A stretch of 64,000 nt of DNA from Extensimonas soli (GTDB taxonomy: Bacteria > Pseudomonadota > Gammaproteobacteria > Burkholderiales > Burkholderiaceae_C): positions 1 through 64,000 of the forward strand of contig NZ_JARGEL010000011.1 in NCBI RefSeq assembly GCF_029211265.1. Reading direction: 5' to 3'. This document shows, one piece after another, positions 9,292 to 17,508 of the stretch. The position numbers and the translations under genes were made by a program. Under the pieces are notes generated by a model, which searched no databases, was not told the origin of the DNA, and saw only the letters and a list, made by a program, of their open reading frames with translations. Numbering within the stretch: the stretch's first letter is position 1; every line of letters starts with the position of its first letter.

Positions 9292-10407
9292 ATGCCCAAT
9301 CGCCGCCAGTTTTCCATTGCCGCTGCTGCCCTGCTCGGCCTGCCTGCCGTGCGCGCGCAGGAAAGCCGCCTCGTGCTGGGGCAGTCCGCGCCCTTTACCG
9401 GGCCGGCGGCGCAGCTCGGAATCCAGTACCACAGCGGCGCCAGGCTGTATTTCGACCAGCTGAATGCGCAAGGGGGCGTAGGCGGGCGCAGCATCGTGAT
9501 CCGCACGCTGGACGATGGCTACGAGCCCGAGCGTTGCGCGGAAAACACGCGCAAGCTGCTGGGCGAAGATGTGTTCGCGCTGTTTGCCTATGTCGGCACG
9601 CCCACGAGCCTGGCTGCGCTGCCCTTGGCCACGCGCGCGCAGGTGCCCTTCATCGCCCCGTTCACGGGCGCCATGGCCCTGCGCGAGCCCTTGCACAAAA
9701 GCGTTTTCCACCTGCGCGCCTCGTACAACGACGAGACCGCGCTGATCGTCAAGCAGCTCACGCACCTGGGGCTGAAAAAAATCGCCGTGTTCCACCAGAA
9801 CGACGCCTACGGCCAGGCCGGCCTCGACGGTGTGCGCCTGGCCTTGTCCGCGCAGAACCTCAAGCCCGTGGCGATCGCAACCGTGGAGCGCAATTCGGTC
9901 GATGTCGCCAAGGCCGTGGCCACGCTGGCCGCGGCGGCGCCCGACGCGGTGGTGCAGGTCAGCGCGTACAAGTCCTGCGCGGCCTTCGTGCGCGCGGCGC
10001 GCAAGGCCGGCTACGGCGGGCTGTTTTACAACGTCTCCTTCGTGGGTACGCAGGCACTGGCCGATGAACTGGGCAAGGAGGCCGAGGGTGTGGTGGTGTC
10101 GCAGGTCGTGCCTTCGCCGTACAACGCGGCCAACGGCATCACGCGCGAGTTCGTCGCCGCAGCGAAAAAGGCCGGCAACGTGCAGGTCAACTATTCGAGC
10201 ATGGAAGGCTATCTGGCGGCCAGGCTGTTCGCCGAAGGGCTCAAGCGTGCGTCCAAGCCGACGCGCGAGGGGCTGGTGGCCGGTCTGGAGTCGCTGGGCG
10301 AGACGGCGTTCGGCGGCTTTCAGGTCAACCTGTCGTCCACGCGCCACGTGGCGTCGCGCTTCGTCGAGCTGTCCATGCTCAAGGGCGACGGCCGCGTGCT
10401 GACCTGA
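9292..10407 (+). CDS. Branched-chain amino-acid type ABC transporter substrate-binding protein
   Basis: This is a periplasmic binding protein of the Leu/Ile/Val-binding (type 1 fold) class. The 371-residue product has a signal peptide (MPNRRQFSIAAAALLGLPAV, cleavage likely after AVRA), then LVLGQSAPFTGPAAQLG, GGVGGRSIVIRTLDDGYEP and LGLKKIAVFHQNDAYGQAG. ATG 9292 was chosen because it gives the signal peptide directly. No permease or ATPase genes lie nearby, so it is an orphan component; the ligand cannot be told. A truncated relative is at 55124-55315. It is divergent from ahcY and convergent with the next gene. Confidence 0.85.
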   Translation: MPNRRQFSIAAAALLGLPAVRAQESRLVLGQSAPFTGPAAQLGIQYHSGARLYFDQLNAQGGVGGRSIVIRTLDDGYEPERCAENTRKLLGEDVFALFAYVGTPTSLAALPLATRAQVPFIAPFTGAMALREPLHKSVFHLRASYNDETALIVKQLTHLGLKKIAVFHQNDAYGQAGLDGVRLALSAQNLKPVAIATVERNSVDVAKAVATLAAAAPDAVVQVSAYKSCAAFVRAARKAGYGGLFYNVSFVGTQALADELGKEAEGVVVSQVVPSPYNAANGITREFVAAAKKAGNVQVNYSSMEGYLAARLFAEGLKRASKPTREGLVAGLESLGETAFGGFQVNLSSTRHVASRFVELSMLKGDGRVLT

Positions 10408-10460
10408 GAGGCCCACTGCCGGGGACTGTGCGCGGCGCGGCGGGATGCATGCCTTGGCGA

Positions 10461-10760
10461 TCAGGCCTGGGTGTCGAGCAACGCGCCCAGCGTGTGCTGC
10501 TGCGTCTGCAGCGTTCGCAGGTTGGCCTTGAAGGCGTAGGTAGCGGAGAGCTGCTCGACCACGTCTTGCTCGAGCGCAGCGCCCGCTTGCGGCGCACGCT
10601 GCACCTGCGTCTGCACGCCGCCACCGGACGTGGCTTGTTGCGCCACGGTCTCGCGGCGGTAGTCGGGCGTTTGCGCATTGGCGATGTTGTTGGCGGCCGC
10701 ATCCAGTCGCAGCTGCGCGGCCTGCAGGCCGGAGAGGGCGGTGGAAGAAAGGGCGGTCAT
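10461..10760 (-). CDS. Short flagellar rod-type protein (FlgB/FlgC-like), orphan
   Basis: The 99-residue product has both ends of the flagellar rod/hook family and almost nothing between: the N-terminal SGLQAAQLRLDAAANNIANA with TPDYRRE, and a C-terminal VVEQLSATYAFKANLRTLQT that matches the rod C-terminal helix. True FlgC or FlgG proteins are longer (130-260 residues). It may be a minor or decayed rod protein. ATG 10760 gives the family-typical start; an ATG at 10808 adds 16 atypical residues, and neither has a clear ribosome site. It is far from other flagellar genes in the window. Confidence 0.7.
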   Translation of the reverse strand: MTALSSTALSGLQAAQLRLDAAANNIANAQTPDYRRETVAQQATSGGGVQTQVQRAPQAGAALEQDVVEQLSATYAFKANLRTLQTQQHTLGALLDTQA

Positions 10761-10969
10761 GGCGGTTTGCGGCGGGAGTCGTAACGAACCGTTATTTTGT
10801 GACGCCATTTACCGCAGCGCAAGAAAAATCGCTCGCGACGGTGTTGTGTCCCAAGGGCTCGAGGGTGACATCCCCGCGCTGGTCGACAACCTGCAACGCG
10901 TCGGCACGAGCAGGCTGTGCTCCTCGGTGGCTATGGGCAGCTTAGGGAAAATCGATTGGAATCGTCTTT

Positions 10970-10988
10970 GAGAATAACTACCATTTGC
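10970..10988 (+). promoter_or_regulatory. Possible Fur box ahead of the DUF2061 gene
   Basis: GAGAATAACTACCATTTGC agrees with the 19-bp Fur consensus at 12 of 19 positions, in an otherwise GC-rich region, and ends 23 bp before the start at 11012. No other metal-related gene is adjacent, so iron control is only a suggestion. Confidence 0.3.
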
Positions 10989-11011
10989 GTGAAAGCAAAA
11001 GGAGTATGGCT

Positions 11012-11272
11012 ATGCGCTTGATTCGTCGCACCCTTCGGGAAAACAAAAACATGCTGCTCAAGACAGCGAGCTACTATGCAATCCACATTTGTGTGGCCGC
11101 CTTGGTGGCATATGCGGTCACAGGCAATTTGTGGGCAGCGTTCACGCTGAGTCTGCTGGAGCCTAGCGTGCAGGCTGTGGCCTTCTTTTTCCATGAAAAA
11201 GCCTGGGCGCGCGCGGAGCGCAGCAAAGAACGCATAGCTGCCGTGCCGGTGGCCATGCGGCAAGGTGCATGA
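11012..11272 (+). CDS. DUF2061 family small membrane protein
   Basis: The 86-residue product has a basic N-terminus (MRLIRRTLRENKN) and two hydrophobic segments around residues 15-34 (LLKTASYYAIHICVAALVAY) and 37-60, with the family pattern of LKT.SY..IH at the first helix and EP..Q...F..HEKAW after the second. DUF2061 proteins are predicted inner-membrane proteins of unknown role. ATG 11012 has GGAG seven bases upstream; the ATG at 11006 is too close to it. A 35-codon open frame at 11275-11382 follows but has no recognisable features. Confidence 0.8.
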   Translation: MRLIRRTLRENKNMLLKTASYYAIHICVAALVAYAVTGNLWAAFTLSLLEPSVQAVAFFFHEKAWARAERSKERIAAVPVAMRQGA

Positions 11273-11400
11273 AAATGCTGCGTTCTGTGTCTTTGGCGGC
11301 CATTCAGGGGCTCCCGGCGCTCAAAGTTCGCTTCTCAGACTGGCTGGTGCAGCACTTGGCGGCAAGGGCGGTTGCAGGCTGACCGCGTCGAGAAGGCGCG

Positions 11401-11582
11401 TTTAACCCAGATTGTCCATTAGGCGGCGCTTCGCGCCTACACGGGCGCTGGCGGACGTCTGACGGTCATTTTGGCCGCTGCTTCGTCGTTCGTGGCACCA
11501 CCACGAACTCCTCAGCCGCGACCAAACTGCCGCGCCAGCCGCCTCGCCATCGTCCCGCGTCCTAATGAACACTCTGGGTTTA
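11401..11582. mobile_element. MITE-like element, copy 1 of a tandem pair
   Basis: A unit of about 178 bp opens with TTTAACCCAGATTGTCCATT and closes with an inverted, slightly decayed version (CCTAATGAACACTCTGGGTT). Its inside is nearly identical to the next copy and contains no reading frame of note. The inverted ends, small size and lack of a gene are those of a miniature inverted-repeat element. Confidence 0.75.
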
Positions 11583-11762
11583 ACCCAGATTGTCCATTAG
11601 GCGGCGCTGCGCGCCTACGCGGGCGCTGGCGGACGTCTGACGGTCATTTTGACCGCGGCTTCGTCGTTCATGGCACCGGCCATGCACTCCTCAGCCGCGA
11701 CCAAACTGCCGCGCCAGTCGCCTCGCCATCATCCCGCGTCCTAATGGACAATCTGGGTTTAA
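11579..11762. mobile_element. MITE-like element, copy 2 of a tandem pair
   Basis: The second unit starts at 11579, sharing the TTTAA junction with copy 1, and closes with CCTAATGGACAATCTGGGTT, a near-perfect inverse of its left end. It differs from copy 1 at only scattered positions. Its right end supplies the TAA stop codon of the LysR gene at 11759-11761. Confidence 0.78.
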
Positions 11763-12763
11763 GCCGACAGCGGCGCGCAACTGCTGATGCCGGCATGCGC
11801 GGCCACCAGACAGCGCTGCAGCAGCTGTGCCGCGCGCGTGGGCGCGGGCGAGCGGCGCAGCAGGCCCACGAAGCTGCAGGTATAGCGAAACAGCGTGGGC
11901 CGCACGGCCTGCATGCGGCCCGCGCGCACGAAGGCCTCGGCGTAGTGGTCGGGCAAGAAGCCCAGAAAGCAGCCCGAGAGGATCAGCGTGGCGATGGCCT
12001 CCTGGTCAAAGCCCGTGGCGCTGCGCGTGAGCTGTGCCTGGTGGCTCAGCTCCATGTTGGGCGAGTGGTAGCCCAGGCCCGCGAACGGGTAGCGGCGCAG
12101 CGCGTCCCAGTCGAGCGCCGCGAGCGCGTCGCGATCGGCGCCGAACAAGGGGTGCCCGGCGCCGCAATACAGCAGCATGGTTTCGTCGAACAGCGGCGTA
12201 TAGAGCAGGCTGGAGGCGCTGCGGTGCGCGGGGATGATGCCGACCTGAAAGCGCCCTTCGAGCACGCCGCGCTCGATCACCTGGATGCTGCCCACGTGCA
12301 GCTCCAGGTGCACGCCGGGGGCCTGGCGCGTGAAGTCGGCGATGGCCGCGTGGATGCGCGCGGCCGGGTTGCTTGCGGTCTGGTCGAACACGGCGAGCGC
12401 CAGCGGGCCGCCCAGGCGCGCGTGGATGTCGTCCACGCCGCGGCGAAACGCCTGCACCGCATCGAGCAGGCGCAGCGTTTCCTCATACACGCGCCGGCCT
12501 TCGGGCGTGAGCGCAAAGCCCGCGCGCCCGCGCCGGCACAGCACCAGGCCCAGGCGCGTTTCCAAGTCTTTGAGGTGGCGGCTGATGGTGCTCGTCGCGA
12601 TGTTGAGCTCGAGCTCGGCAGCGGCCAGGCCGCCGCATTCGACCACGCTCTTGAACACCTGCAGCAGGCGCAGGTCCATGTCGCTGAGCTGGCCGAGCAC
12701 GGCGCGCTGGCGCCCGTCGGTGGGCGGCAGCGGGGCAAGGGCAGGAGGGTGATTTACTTGCAT
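11759..12763 (-). CDS. LysR family transcriptional regulator
   Basis: A 334-residue LysR-type regulator with an N-terminal winged helix (about residues 29-88, including LLQVFKSVVECGGLAAAELE and STISRHLKDLETRLG) and a periplasmic-binding-like effector domain after residue ~110. It is divergent from the omega-amino-acid transaminase gene, the usual arrangement for a regulator and its target. ATG 12763 lies inside a 26-bp dyad and has no ribosome site, so the true start could be further in. The stop codon lies in the end of the adjacent MITE-like repeat, so the original C-terminus may have been altered. Confidence 0.9.
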   Translation of the reverse strand: MQVNHPPALAPLPPTDGRQRAVLGQLSDMDLRLLQVFKSVVECGGLAAAELELNIATSTISRHLKDLETRLGLVLCRRGRAGFALTPEGRRVYEETLRLLDAVQAFRRGVDDIHARLGGPLALAVFDQTASNPAARIHAAIADFTRQAPGVHLELHVGSIQVIERGVLEGRFQVGIIPAHRSASSLLYTPLFDETMLLYCGAGHPLFGADRDALAALDWDALRRYPFAGLGYHSPNMELSHQAQLTRSATGFDQEAIATLILSGCFLGFLPDHYAEAFVRAGRMQAVRPTLFRYTCSFVGLLRRSPAPTRAAQLLQRCLVAAHAGISSCAPLSA

Positions 12764-12778
12764 AGATGCTCAAGTAAA
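12753..12778. promoter_or_regulatory. Perfect dyad at the LysR start, probable operator
   Basis: TTTACTTG, ten bases, then CAAGTAAA form a perfect 8+8 inverted repeat. It overlaps the annotated start of the LysR gene and lies about 85 bp before the transaminase start. LysR proteins typically bind dyads of this spacing near their own promoter, so autoregulation and control of the divergent transaminase are plausible. Confidence 0.5.
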
Positions 12779-12861
12779 CGGTGATATTGCACTATGGGAG
12801 GCATTATGGAGGCGGCGAACAATGCCTGCTTTTGCCTTTCCGCCCGCTTTGGGAGACTGCC

Positions 12862-14238
12862 ATGACGCTTGCCCCCGCCGCCGATTCCGCGGCCTTTCCC
12901 GCACCCTTTCCTGCACCCGTGCGCCGCGACGCCGCCTGGCTCGACGCGCACTGGATGCCCTACACCGCGAACCGCCAGTTCAAGGCCGACCCGCGCCTGA
13001 TCGTCGCCGCGAGCGGTGCCTACTTCACCGACGCCGACGGGCGCAAGGTGTTCGACGGGCTTTCGGGCCTGTGGTGCACGGGCCTGGGCCACGGGCGGCG
13101 CGAGATCGCCGACGCCATCGCCGAGCAGGCGCGCACGCTCGACTACGCGCCGGCGTTCCAGTTCGGCCACCCGGCCGCGTTCGCGCTCGCCAACAAGCTC
13201 AAGGAGCTCACGCCCGCAGGGCTCGACTACGTGTTCTTCACGGGCTCGGGCTCTGAGGCGGCCGACACCTCGCTCAAGCTCGCGCGTGCGTACTGGCGCC
13301 TCAAAGGCCAGGCGAGCAAGACGCGCCTGATCGGGCGCGAAAAGGGCTACCACGGTGTGAACTTCGGCGGCACTTCGGTGGGCGGCATAGGCGCGAACCG
13401 CAAGTTCTACGGCCAGGGCGTGGAGGCCGACCACCTGCCGCACACGCAGCCGCCCGCGGGCACGTTTGCCAAGGGCCAGCCCACCGAGGGCGGGCGCCAG
13501 CTGGCCGACCGGTTGCTCGACCTGATCGCGCTGCACGACGCCTCGAACATCGCGGCTGTGATCGTCGAGCCCTTCTCGGGCTCGGGCGGCGTGGTGGTTC
13601 CGCCCCTGGGCTACCTCGAACGCCTGCGCGAAATCTGCACGCAGCACGACATCCTGCTGATCTTCGACGAAGTCATCACGGGCTTTGGCCGCGCGGGCGC
13701 CTACACGGGCGCCGAGGCCTTCGGCGTGACGCCCGACATCATGAACGTGGCCAAGCAAGTGACCAACGGCGCGCAGCCGCTGGGCGCGGTGATCGCGCGC
13801 AAGGAGATCTACGACACCTTCATGGCCGCAGGCGGGCCCGACTACCTGCTTGAATTCCCGCACGGCTACACCTATTCGGCGCACCCCGTGGCCTGCGCGG
13901 CGGGCCTCGCGGCGCTCGACTTGTTGCACAAAGAGGACGCGATCGCGCGCGTGCAAGCGCTCGCCCCCTACTTCGAGCAGGCCGTGCACAGCCTCCAGGG
14001 CGCGAAACACGTGCTCGACATCCGCAACTACGGCCTCGCCGCAGGCTTCACGATCGCGCCGCTGCCCGGCGAGCCCGCGCGCCGGCCCTATGAAATTGCC
14101 ATGCACTGCTGGAAGAAGGGCTTTTACGTGCGCTACGGCGGCGACACCATCCAGCTCGCGCCGCCCTTCATCAGCGAACAGGCCGAGATCGACCGCCTCG
14201 TGAACGCGCTCGGTGAGGCGCTGGCGCAGACGGCATGA
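12862..14238 (+). CDS. Omega-amino acid:pyruvate (beta-alanine:pyruvate) transaminase
   Basis: A class-III PLP aminotransferase of 458 residues. It shows the family signatures HWMPYTANRQFKADPRLIV near the start, GLSGLWCTGLGHGR, VFFTGSGSEAADTSLKLA for PLP phosphate binding, the LLIFDEVITGFGRAG strand with the cofactor Asp, and AKQVTNGAQPLGAV with the Schiff-base Lys. These match BauA/AptA beta-alanine:pyruvate transaminases more closely than GABA enzymes. ATG 12862 has GGGAG six bases upstream. It is divergent from a LysR gene. No malonate-semialdehyde dehydrogenase follows, so the pathway partner is elsewhere. Confidence 0.87.
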   Translation: MTLAPAADSAAFPAPFPAPVRRDAAWLDAHWMPYTANRQFKADPRLIVAASGAYFTDADGRKVFDGLSGLWCTGLGHGRREIADAIAEQARTLDYAPAFQFGHPAAFALANKLKELTPAGLDYVFFTGSGSEAADTSLKLARAYWRLKGQASKTRLIGREKGYHGVNFGGTSVGGIGANRKFYGQGVEADHLPHTQPPAGTFAKGQPTEGGRQLADRLLDLIALHDASNIAAVIVEPFSGSGGVVVPPLGYLERLREICTQHDILLIFDEVITGFGRAGAYTGAEAFGVTPDIMNVAKQVTNGAQPLGAVIARKEIYDTFMAAGGPDYLLEFPHGYTYSAHPVACAAGLAALDLLHKEDAIARVQALAPYFEQAVHSLQGAKHVLDIRNYGLAAGFTIAPLPGEPARRPYEIAMHCWKKGFYVRYGGDTIQLAPPFISEQAEIDRLVNALGEALAQTA

Positions 14239-14290
14239 AGCTATTTATTTAGTAGCTATTAGCGCTTGATATACGGGCGCTATAGCCAAT
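14236..14290. repeat. Repeat family A, copy after the transaminase gene
   Basis: The sequence runs AAGCTATTTATTTAGTAGCT then ATTAGCGCTTGATATACGGG and CGCTATAGCC. It matches the 7466-7520 copy read in the other orientation. It starts at the transaminase stop codon. Confidence 0.75.
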
Positions 14291-14354
14291 TTTTACATCT
14301 ATTCCGCGGGCCGTGCCATGCGCGTGCTGGCGGCACGGCGCCCACGGCGTTGTT

Positions 14355-14382
14355 GCCCGGCGCGCCGCCCTGCGCGCCGGGC
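14355..14382. other. GC-rich hairpin in the maeB leader
   Basis: GCCCGGCGCGC, six bases, then GCGCGCCGGGC make a perfect 11-bp stem 97 bp before maeB. No T run follows, so it is not a classic terminator in the maeB direction. It could be a transcription end for the upstream gene or a leader structure. The rest of 14239-14478 holds only repeat family A. Confidence 0.4.
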
Positions 14383-14478
14383 GTGCAGGCCTACAATGGT
14401 CAGCCCGCGCCGGTGCCGGCACTGGCAGTTTCTTTGCCACGTTTTGCCGGCGGGCGGCGCACCCTGGAGAAAAGCCCC

Positions 14479-16824
14479 ATGCCCGAGAACACCCCGGCCC
14501 CTGATTCATCCTCCACCGCTACCCCGACCAGCGGCATGTCCCCGGAAAAGCGCGCCGAGCTGCGCCGCGCCGCGCTCGAATACCACGCCCAGCCCAAGCC
14601 CGGCAAGATCGCCGTCATGCCGACCAAGCAGCTCGTGAACCAGCACGATCTGGCGCTCGCGTATTCGCCCGGCGTGGCCTCGCCGTGCGAGGAAATCGTC
14701 AAAGACCCGCGCGCGGCCTTTCGCTACACCAGCCGCGGCAACCTCGTGGGCGTGGTGACCAACGGCACGGCCGTGCTGGGCCTGGGCGACATCGGGCCGC
14801 TGGCGGGCAAGCCGGTGATGGAGGGCAAGGCCGTGCTCTTCAAGAAGTTCTCGGGCATCGACGTGTTCGACATCGAGATCAACGAAAAAGACCCCGAAAA
14901 GCTCGTCGAGATCATTGCCGCGCTCGAGCCCACCTTTGGCGGCATCAACCTCGAAGACATCAAGGCGCCCGACTGCTTTTACGTCGAGCGCAAGCTGCGC
15001 GAGCGCCTGCACATCCCCGTGTTCCACGACGACCAGCACGGCACGGCCATCGTGGTGGGCGCGGCCATCCTGAACGGCTTGAAGGTCGTCGGCAAAGACC
15101 CCCAAAAGGTCAAACTGGTGACATCCGGCGCGGGCGCGGCGGCGCTCGCGTGCCTGGGGCTGCTGGTCAAACTCGGCATTCCGCGCGAGCACATCTGGGT
15201 CACCGACCTCGCGGGCGTGGTCTATGAGGGCCGCACCGAGCTCATGGACGAGGACAAGCGCTTTTTCGCCCAGCCCACGTCTGCGCGCACGCTGGCCGAG
15301 GTGATTGAGGGCGCGGACGTGTTCCTGGGCCTGTCGGCGGGCGGCGTGCTCAAGCCCGAGATGGTGCGCAAGATGGCGGCGCGCCCGCTGATTTTTGCGC
15401 TCGCCAATCCCACGCCCGAAATCCTGCCCGAAGAGGTGCACGCCGTGCGCGACGACGCCATCATGGCCACGGGGCGCAGCGACTACCCGAACCAGGTCAA
15501 CAACGTGCTGTGCTTTCCGTACATCTTCCGCGGCGCGCTCGACTGCGGCGCGACCACCATCACGCTGGAGATGGAAGTCGCTGCCGTGCACGCCATCGCC
15601 GAGCTCGCGCAGGCCGAGCAAAGCGAGGTCGTGGCCGCGGCCTACGCGGGCGAGCCGCTCGCGTTCGGGCCCGAGTACCTGATCCCCAAGCCCTTCGATC
15701 CGCGCCTGATGATGAAGATCGCCCCCGCGGTGGCGCAGGCCGCGGCGGACAGCGGCGTGGCGCTGCGCCCCGTTGCCGACATGGACGCCTACCGCGAGCA
15801 CCTGCAGACCTTCGTCTATGCCTCGGGCACCATCATGAAGCCCATTTTTGCCGCAGCCAAGGCGGGGGCGAAAAAGCGCGTGGCCTACGCCGAGGGCGAG
15901 GAAGAGCGCGTGCTGCGCGCGGCGCAGATCGTGGTTGACGAGCGCATCGCACGCCCCACGCTGATCGGCCGGCCCGCGATCATCGCGCAGCGCATCGCCA
16001 ACTTCGGCCTGCGCCTCCAGGAGGGGCAGGACTACGACGTGGTCAACGTCGAGCAGGACGAGCGCTACCGCGACTTCTGGCAGACCTACCACCGCCTGAC
16101 CGAGCGCAAGGGCATCACCATCCCCATCGCCAAGATCGAAATGCGCCGGCGCCTGTCGCTGATCGGCGCGATGCTGCTGCACAAGGGCTACGTCGATGGG
16201 CTGATCTGCGGCACCTGGGGCACCAACCCCATGCACCTGAACTACATCGACCAGGTGATAGGCAAGCGCCCCGGCGCCAACACCTACGCCGGCATGAACG
16301 CGCTGCTGCTGCCCGAGCGCCAGGTGTTCCTCGTCGATACGCACGTCAACTACGACCCGAGCGCCGCGCAGCTCGCCGAGATCACCGTCATGGCCGCCGA
16401 GGAGATGATGCGCTTTGGCGTGCGCCCCAAGGCGGCGCTGCTGAGTCACTCCAATTTTGGTAGCAGCAACCAGCCCAGCGCAGTGAAGATGCGCGAGACG
16501 CTCGCGCTGCTGCGCGAGCAGGCGCCGTGGTTGGAGGTCGATGGCGAAATGCACGGCGACGTGGCGCTGGACGGCGTCGCACGCCGCGCGCTGATGCCGC
16601 GCAGCACGCTCGAGGGCGACGCAAACCTGCTCGTGCTGCCCAACATCGACGCAGCCAACATCGCCTACAACCTGCTCAAGACCGCCGCGGGCGGCAACAT
16701 CGCGATCGGCCCGGTGCTGCTCGGCGCGGCCCAGCCGGCGCACGTCCTCACCGCCAGCGCCACCGTGCGCCGCATCGTGAACATGACGGCGCTCACCGTG
16801 GCCGACGCGAACGCCGTGCGCTGA
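14479..16824 (+). CDS. maeB: NADP-dependent malic enzyme with phosphotransacetylase-like domain
   Basis: MaeB oxidatively decarboxylates malate to pyruvate with NADPH formation. The 781-residue product has the malic enzyme domain (about 20-150; [32 protein letters not shown]), the NADP domain (about 170-430; [15 protein letters not shown]) and a C-terminal phosphotransacetylase-like domain (about 450-780; [16 protein letters not shown]) that is regulatory in the E. coli enzyme. This three-part layout and length define MaeB. ATG 14479 has GGAG nine bases upstream; the longer frame from 14266 is not coding-like. Confidence 0.95.
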   Translation: MPENTPAPDSSSTATPTSGMSPEKRAELRRAALEYHAQPKPGKIAVMPTKQLVNQHDLALAYSPGVASPCEEIVKDPRAAFRYTSRGNLVGVVTNGTAVLGLGDIGPLAGKPVMEGKAVLFKKFSGIDVFDIEINEKDPEKLVEIIAALEPTFGGINLEDIKAPDCFYVERKLRERLHIPVFHDDQHGTAIVVGAAILNGLKVVGKDPQKVKLVTSGAGAAALACLGLLVKLGIPREHIWVTDLAGVVYEGRTELMDEDKRFFAQPTSARTLAEVIEGADVFLGLSAGGVLKPEMVRKMAARPLIFALANPTPEILPEEVHAVRDDAIMATGRSDYPNQVNNVLCFPYIFRGALDCGATTITLEMEVAAVHAIAELAQAEQSEVVAAAYAGEPLAFGPEYLIPKPFDPRLMMKIAPAVAQAAADSGVALRPVADMDAYREHLQTFVYASGTIMKPIFAAAKAGAKKRVAYAEGEEERVLRAAQIVVDERIARPTLIGRPAIIAQRIANFGLRLQEGQDYDVVNVEQDERYRDFWQTYHRLTERKGITIPIAKIEMRRRLSLIGAMLLHKGYVDGLICGTWGTNPMHLNYIDQVIGKRPGANTYAGMNALLLPERQVFLVDTHVNYDPSAAQLAEITVMAAEEMMRFGVRPKAALLSHSNFGSSNQPSAVKMRETLALLREQAPWLEVDGEMHGDVALDGVARRALMPRSTLEGDANLLVLPNIDAANIAYNLLKTAAGGNIAIGPVLLGAAQPAHVLTASATVRRIVNMTALTVADANAVR

Positions 16825-16961
16825 GAGCGCCCTGCGGCGCCATCATGGTGTCCCGGTGCGCGCCTGGGGGCTCGTCAGCCTTCAGGGTGCGCTACGGTAT
16901 CAAGAGCTGCTTGCGCTTGAGGTACCTTGGCTGAAGGGCATTTTGGCTTCAAATTTTCGGC

Positions 16962-16988
16962 AGAAATTCGAATCTGATCCCAATTTCT
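16962..16988. repeat. Repeat family B remnant between maeB and the EF-hand gene
   Basis: AGAAATTCGAATCTGATCCC followed by AATTTCTG is a diverged copy of the AATTGGAATCTGACCCCAAT palindrome seen at 28441-28882 and inside uvrA. It lies in the gap between two convergent genes. Confidence 0.65.
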
Positions 16989-17020
16989 GACCTCAATTTC
17001 CGGGCTCAGCACTCTCAGTG

Positions 17021-17425
17021 TCAGTGCGCGCCGTCGGGCGAAGCGGCTTGCTGCTGGGCCTGCTCCTGCGCTTGTCGTGCGGCTTTGGCGCGCTCGCGTT
17101 CGGCGCGGTATTTGGCCGAGAACACGCGGATTTCGTCGGGGGTGACGAAGCCGTCGTGGTTGGTGTCGGCTTCGTCAAAGGCGGCGGCGAGCGGCGGGAA
17201 CAGGGCGACCTCGGCGCGGCTCAGCTTGCCGTCGCCGTTCGCGTCGAGCATCTGGAACTGGCGCAGGGCCTTGAGCTCGCCGCGCGAGGGCGTGGGGGTG
17301 CTGGCGGCGGCAGAGCTTGGAGCGGCAGGCGCTTCTGCGGCGGGCTGAACGCCAGGGTCGGCCCAGACGCCGGCGCCTGTGCAACACAGGGCCAGCGCGG
17401 GCAGCAGACGGAACAGGGTTTGCAT
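17021..17425 (-). CDS. Exported EF-hand calcium-binding protein
   Basis: The 134-residue product has a signal peptide (MQTLFRLLPALALCCTGAGV, cleavage near VWA-DPG), an Ala/Pro-rich spacer, and two EF-hand loops: LDANGDGKLSRAEV and ADTNHDGFVTPDEI, each with Asp at 1, Asn at 3, Asp at 5, Gly at 6 and Glu at 12. A basic, Gln/Ala-rich tail follows. ATG 17425 has AAGGAG eight bases upstream; the longer frame to 17515 overlaps the next gene and lacks a signal start. It probably binds Ca2+ in the periplasm; no partner is evident. Confidence 0.85.
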   Translation of the reverse strand: MQTLFRLLPALALCCTGAGVWADPGVQPAAEAPAAPSSAAASTPTPSRGELKALRQFQMLDANGDGKLSRAEVALFPPLAAAFDEADTNHDGFVTPDEIRVFSAKYRAERERAKAARQAQEQAQQQAASPDGAH

Positions 17426-17508
17426 GGGTACAGCTCCTTGGCATGAAGATGGCGCAGGGGTGGCGTGGGTGCGGCATGGCCCCGGCGCTTCCACGCCGCG
17501 CGAAAACA

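Noticed and set aside
11275-11382. A 35-codon frame just after the DUF2061 gene.
   Set aside because: Too short with no features and no ribosome site; listed only as a note.
14506-16743. A 745-codon open frame opposite maeB and similar long antisense frames at 7472-9019, 18847-21114, 19808-23047 and 23565-26768.
   Set aside because: They mirror real genes in very GC-rich DNA, have His/Arg/Ala-rich low-complexity products and no family features.
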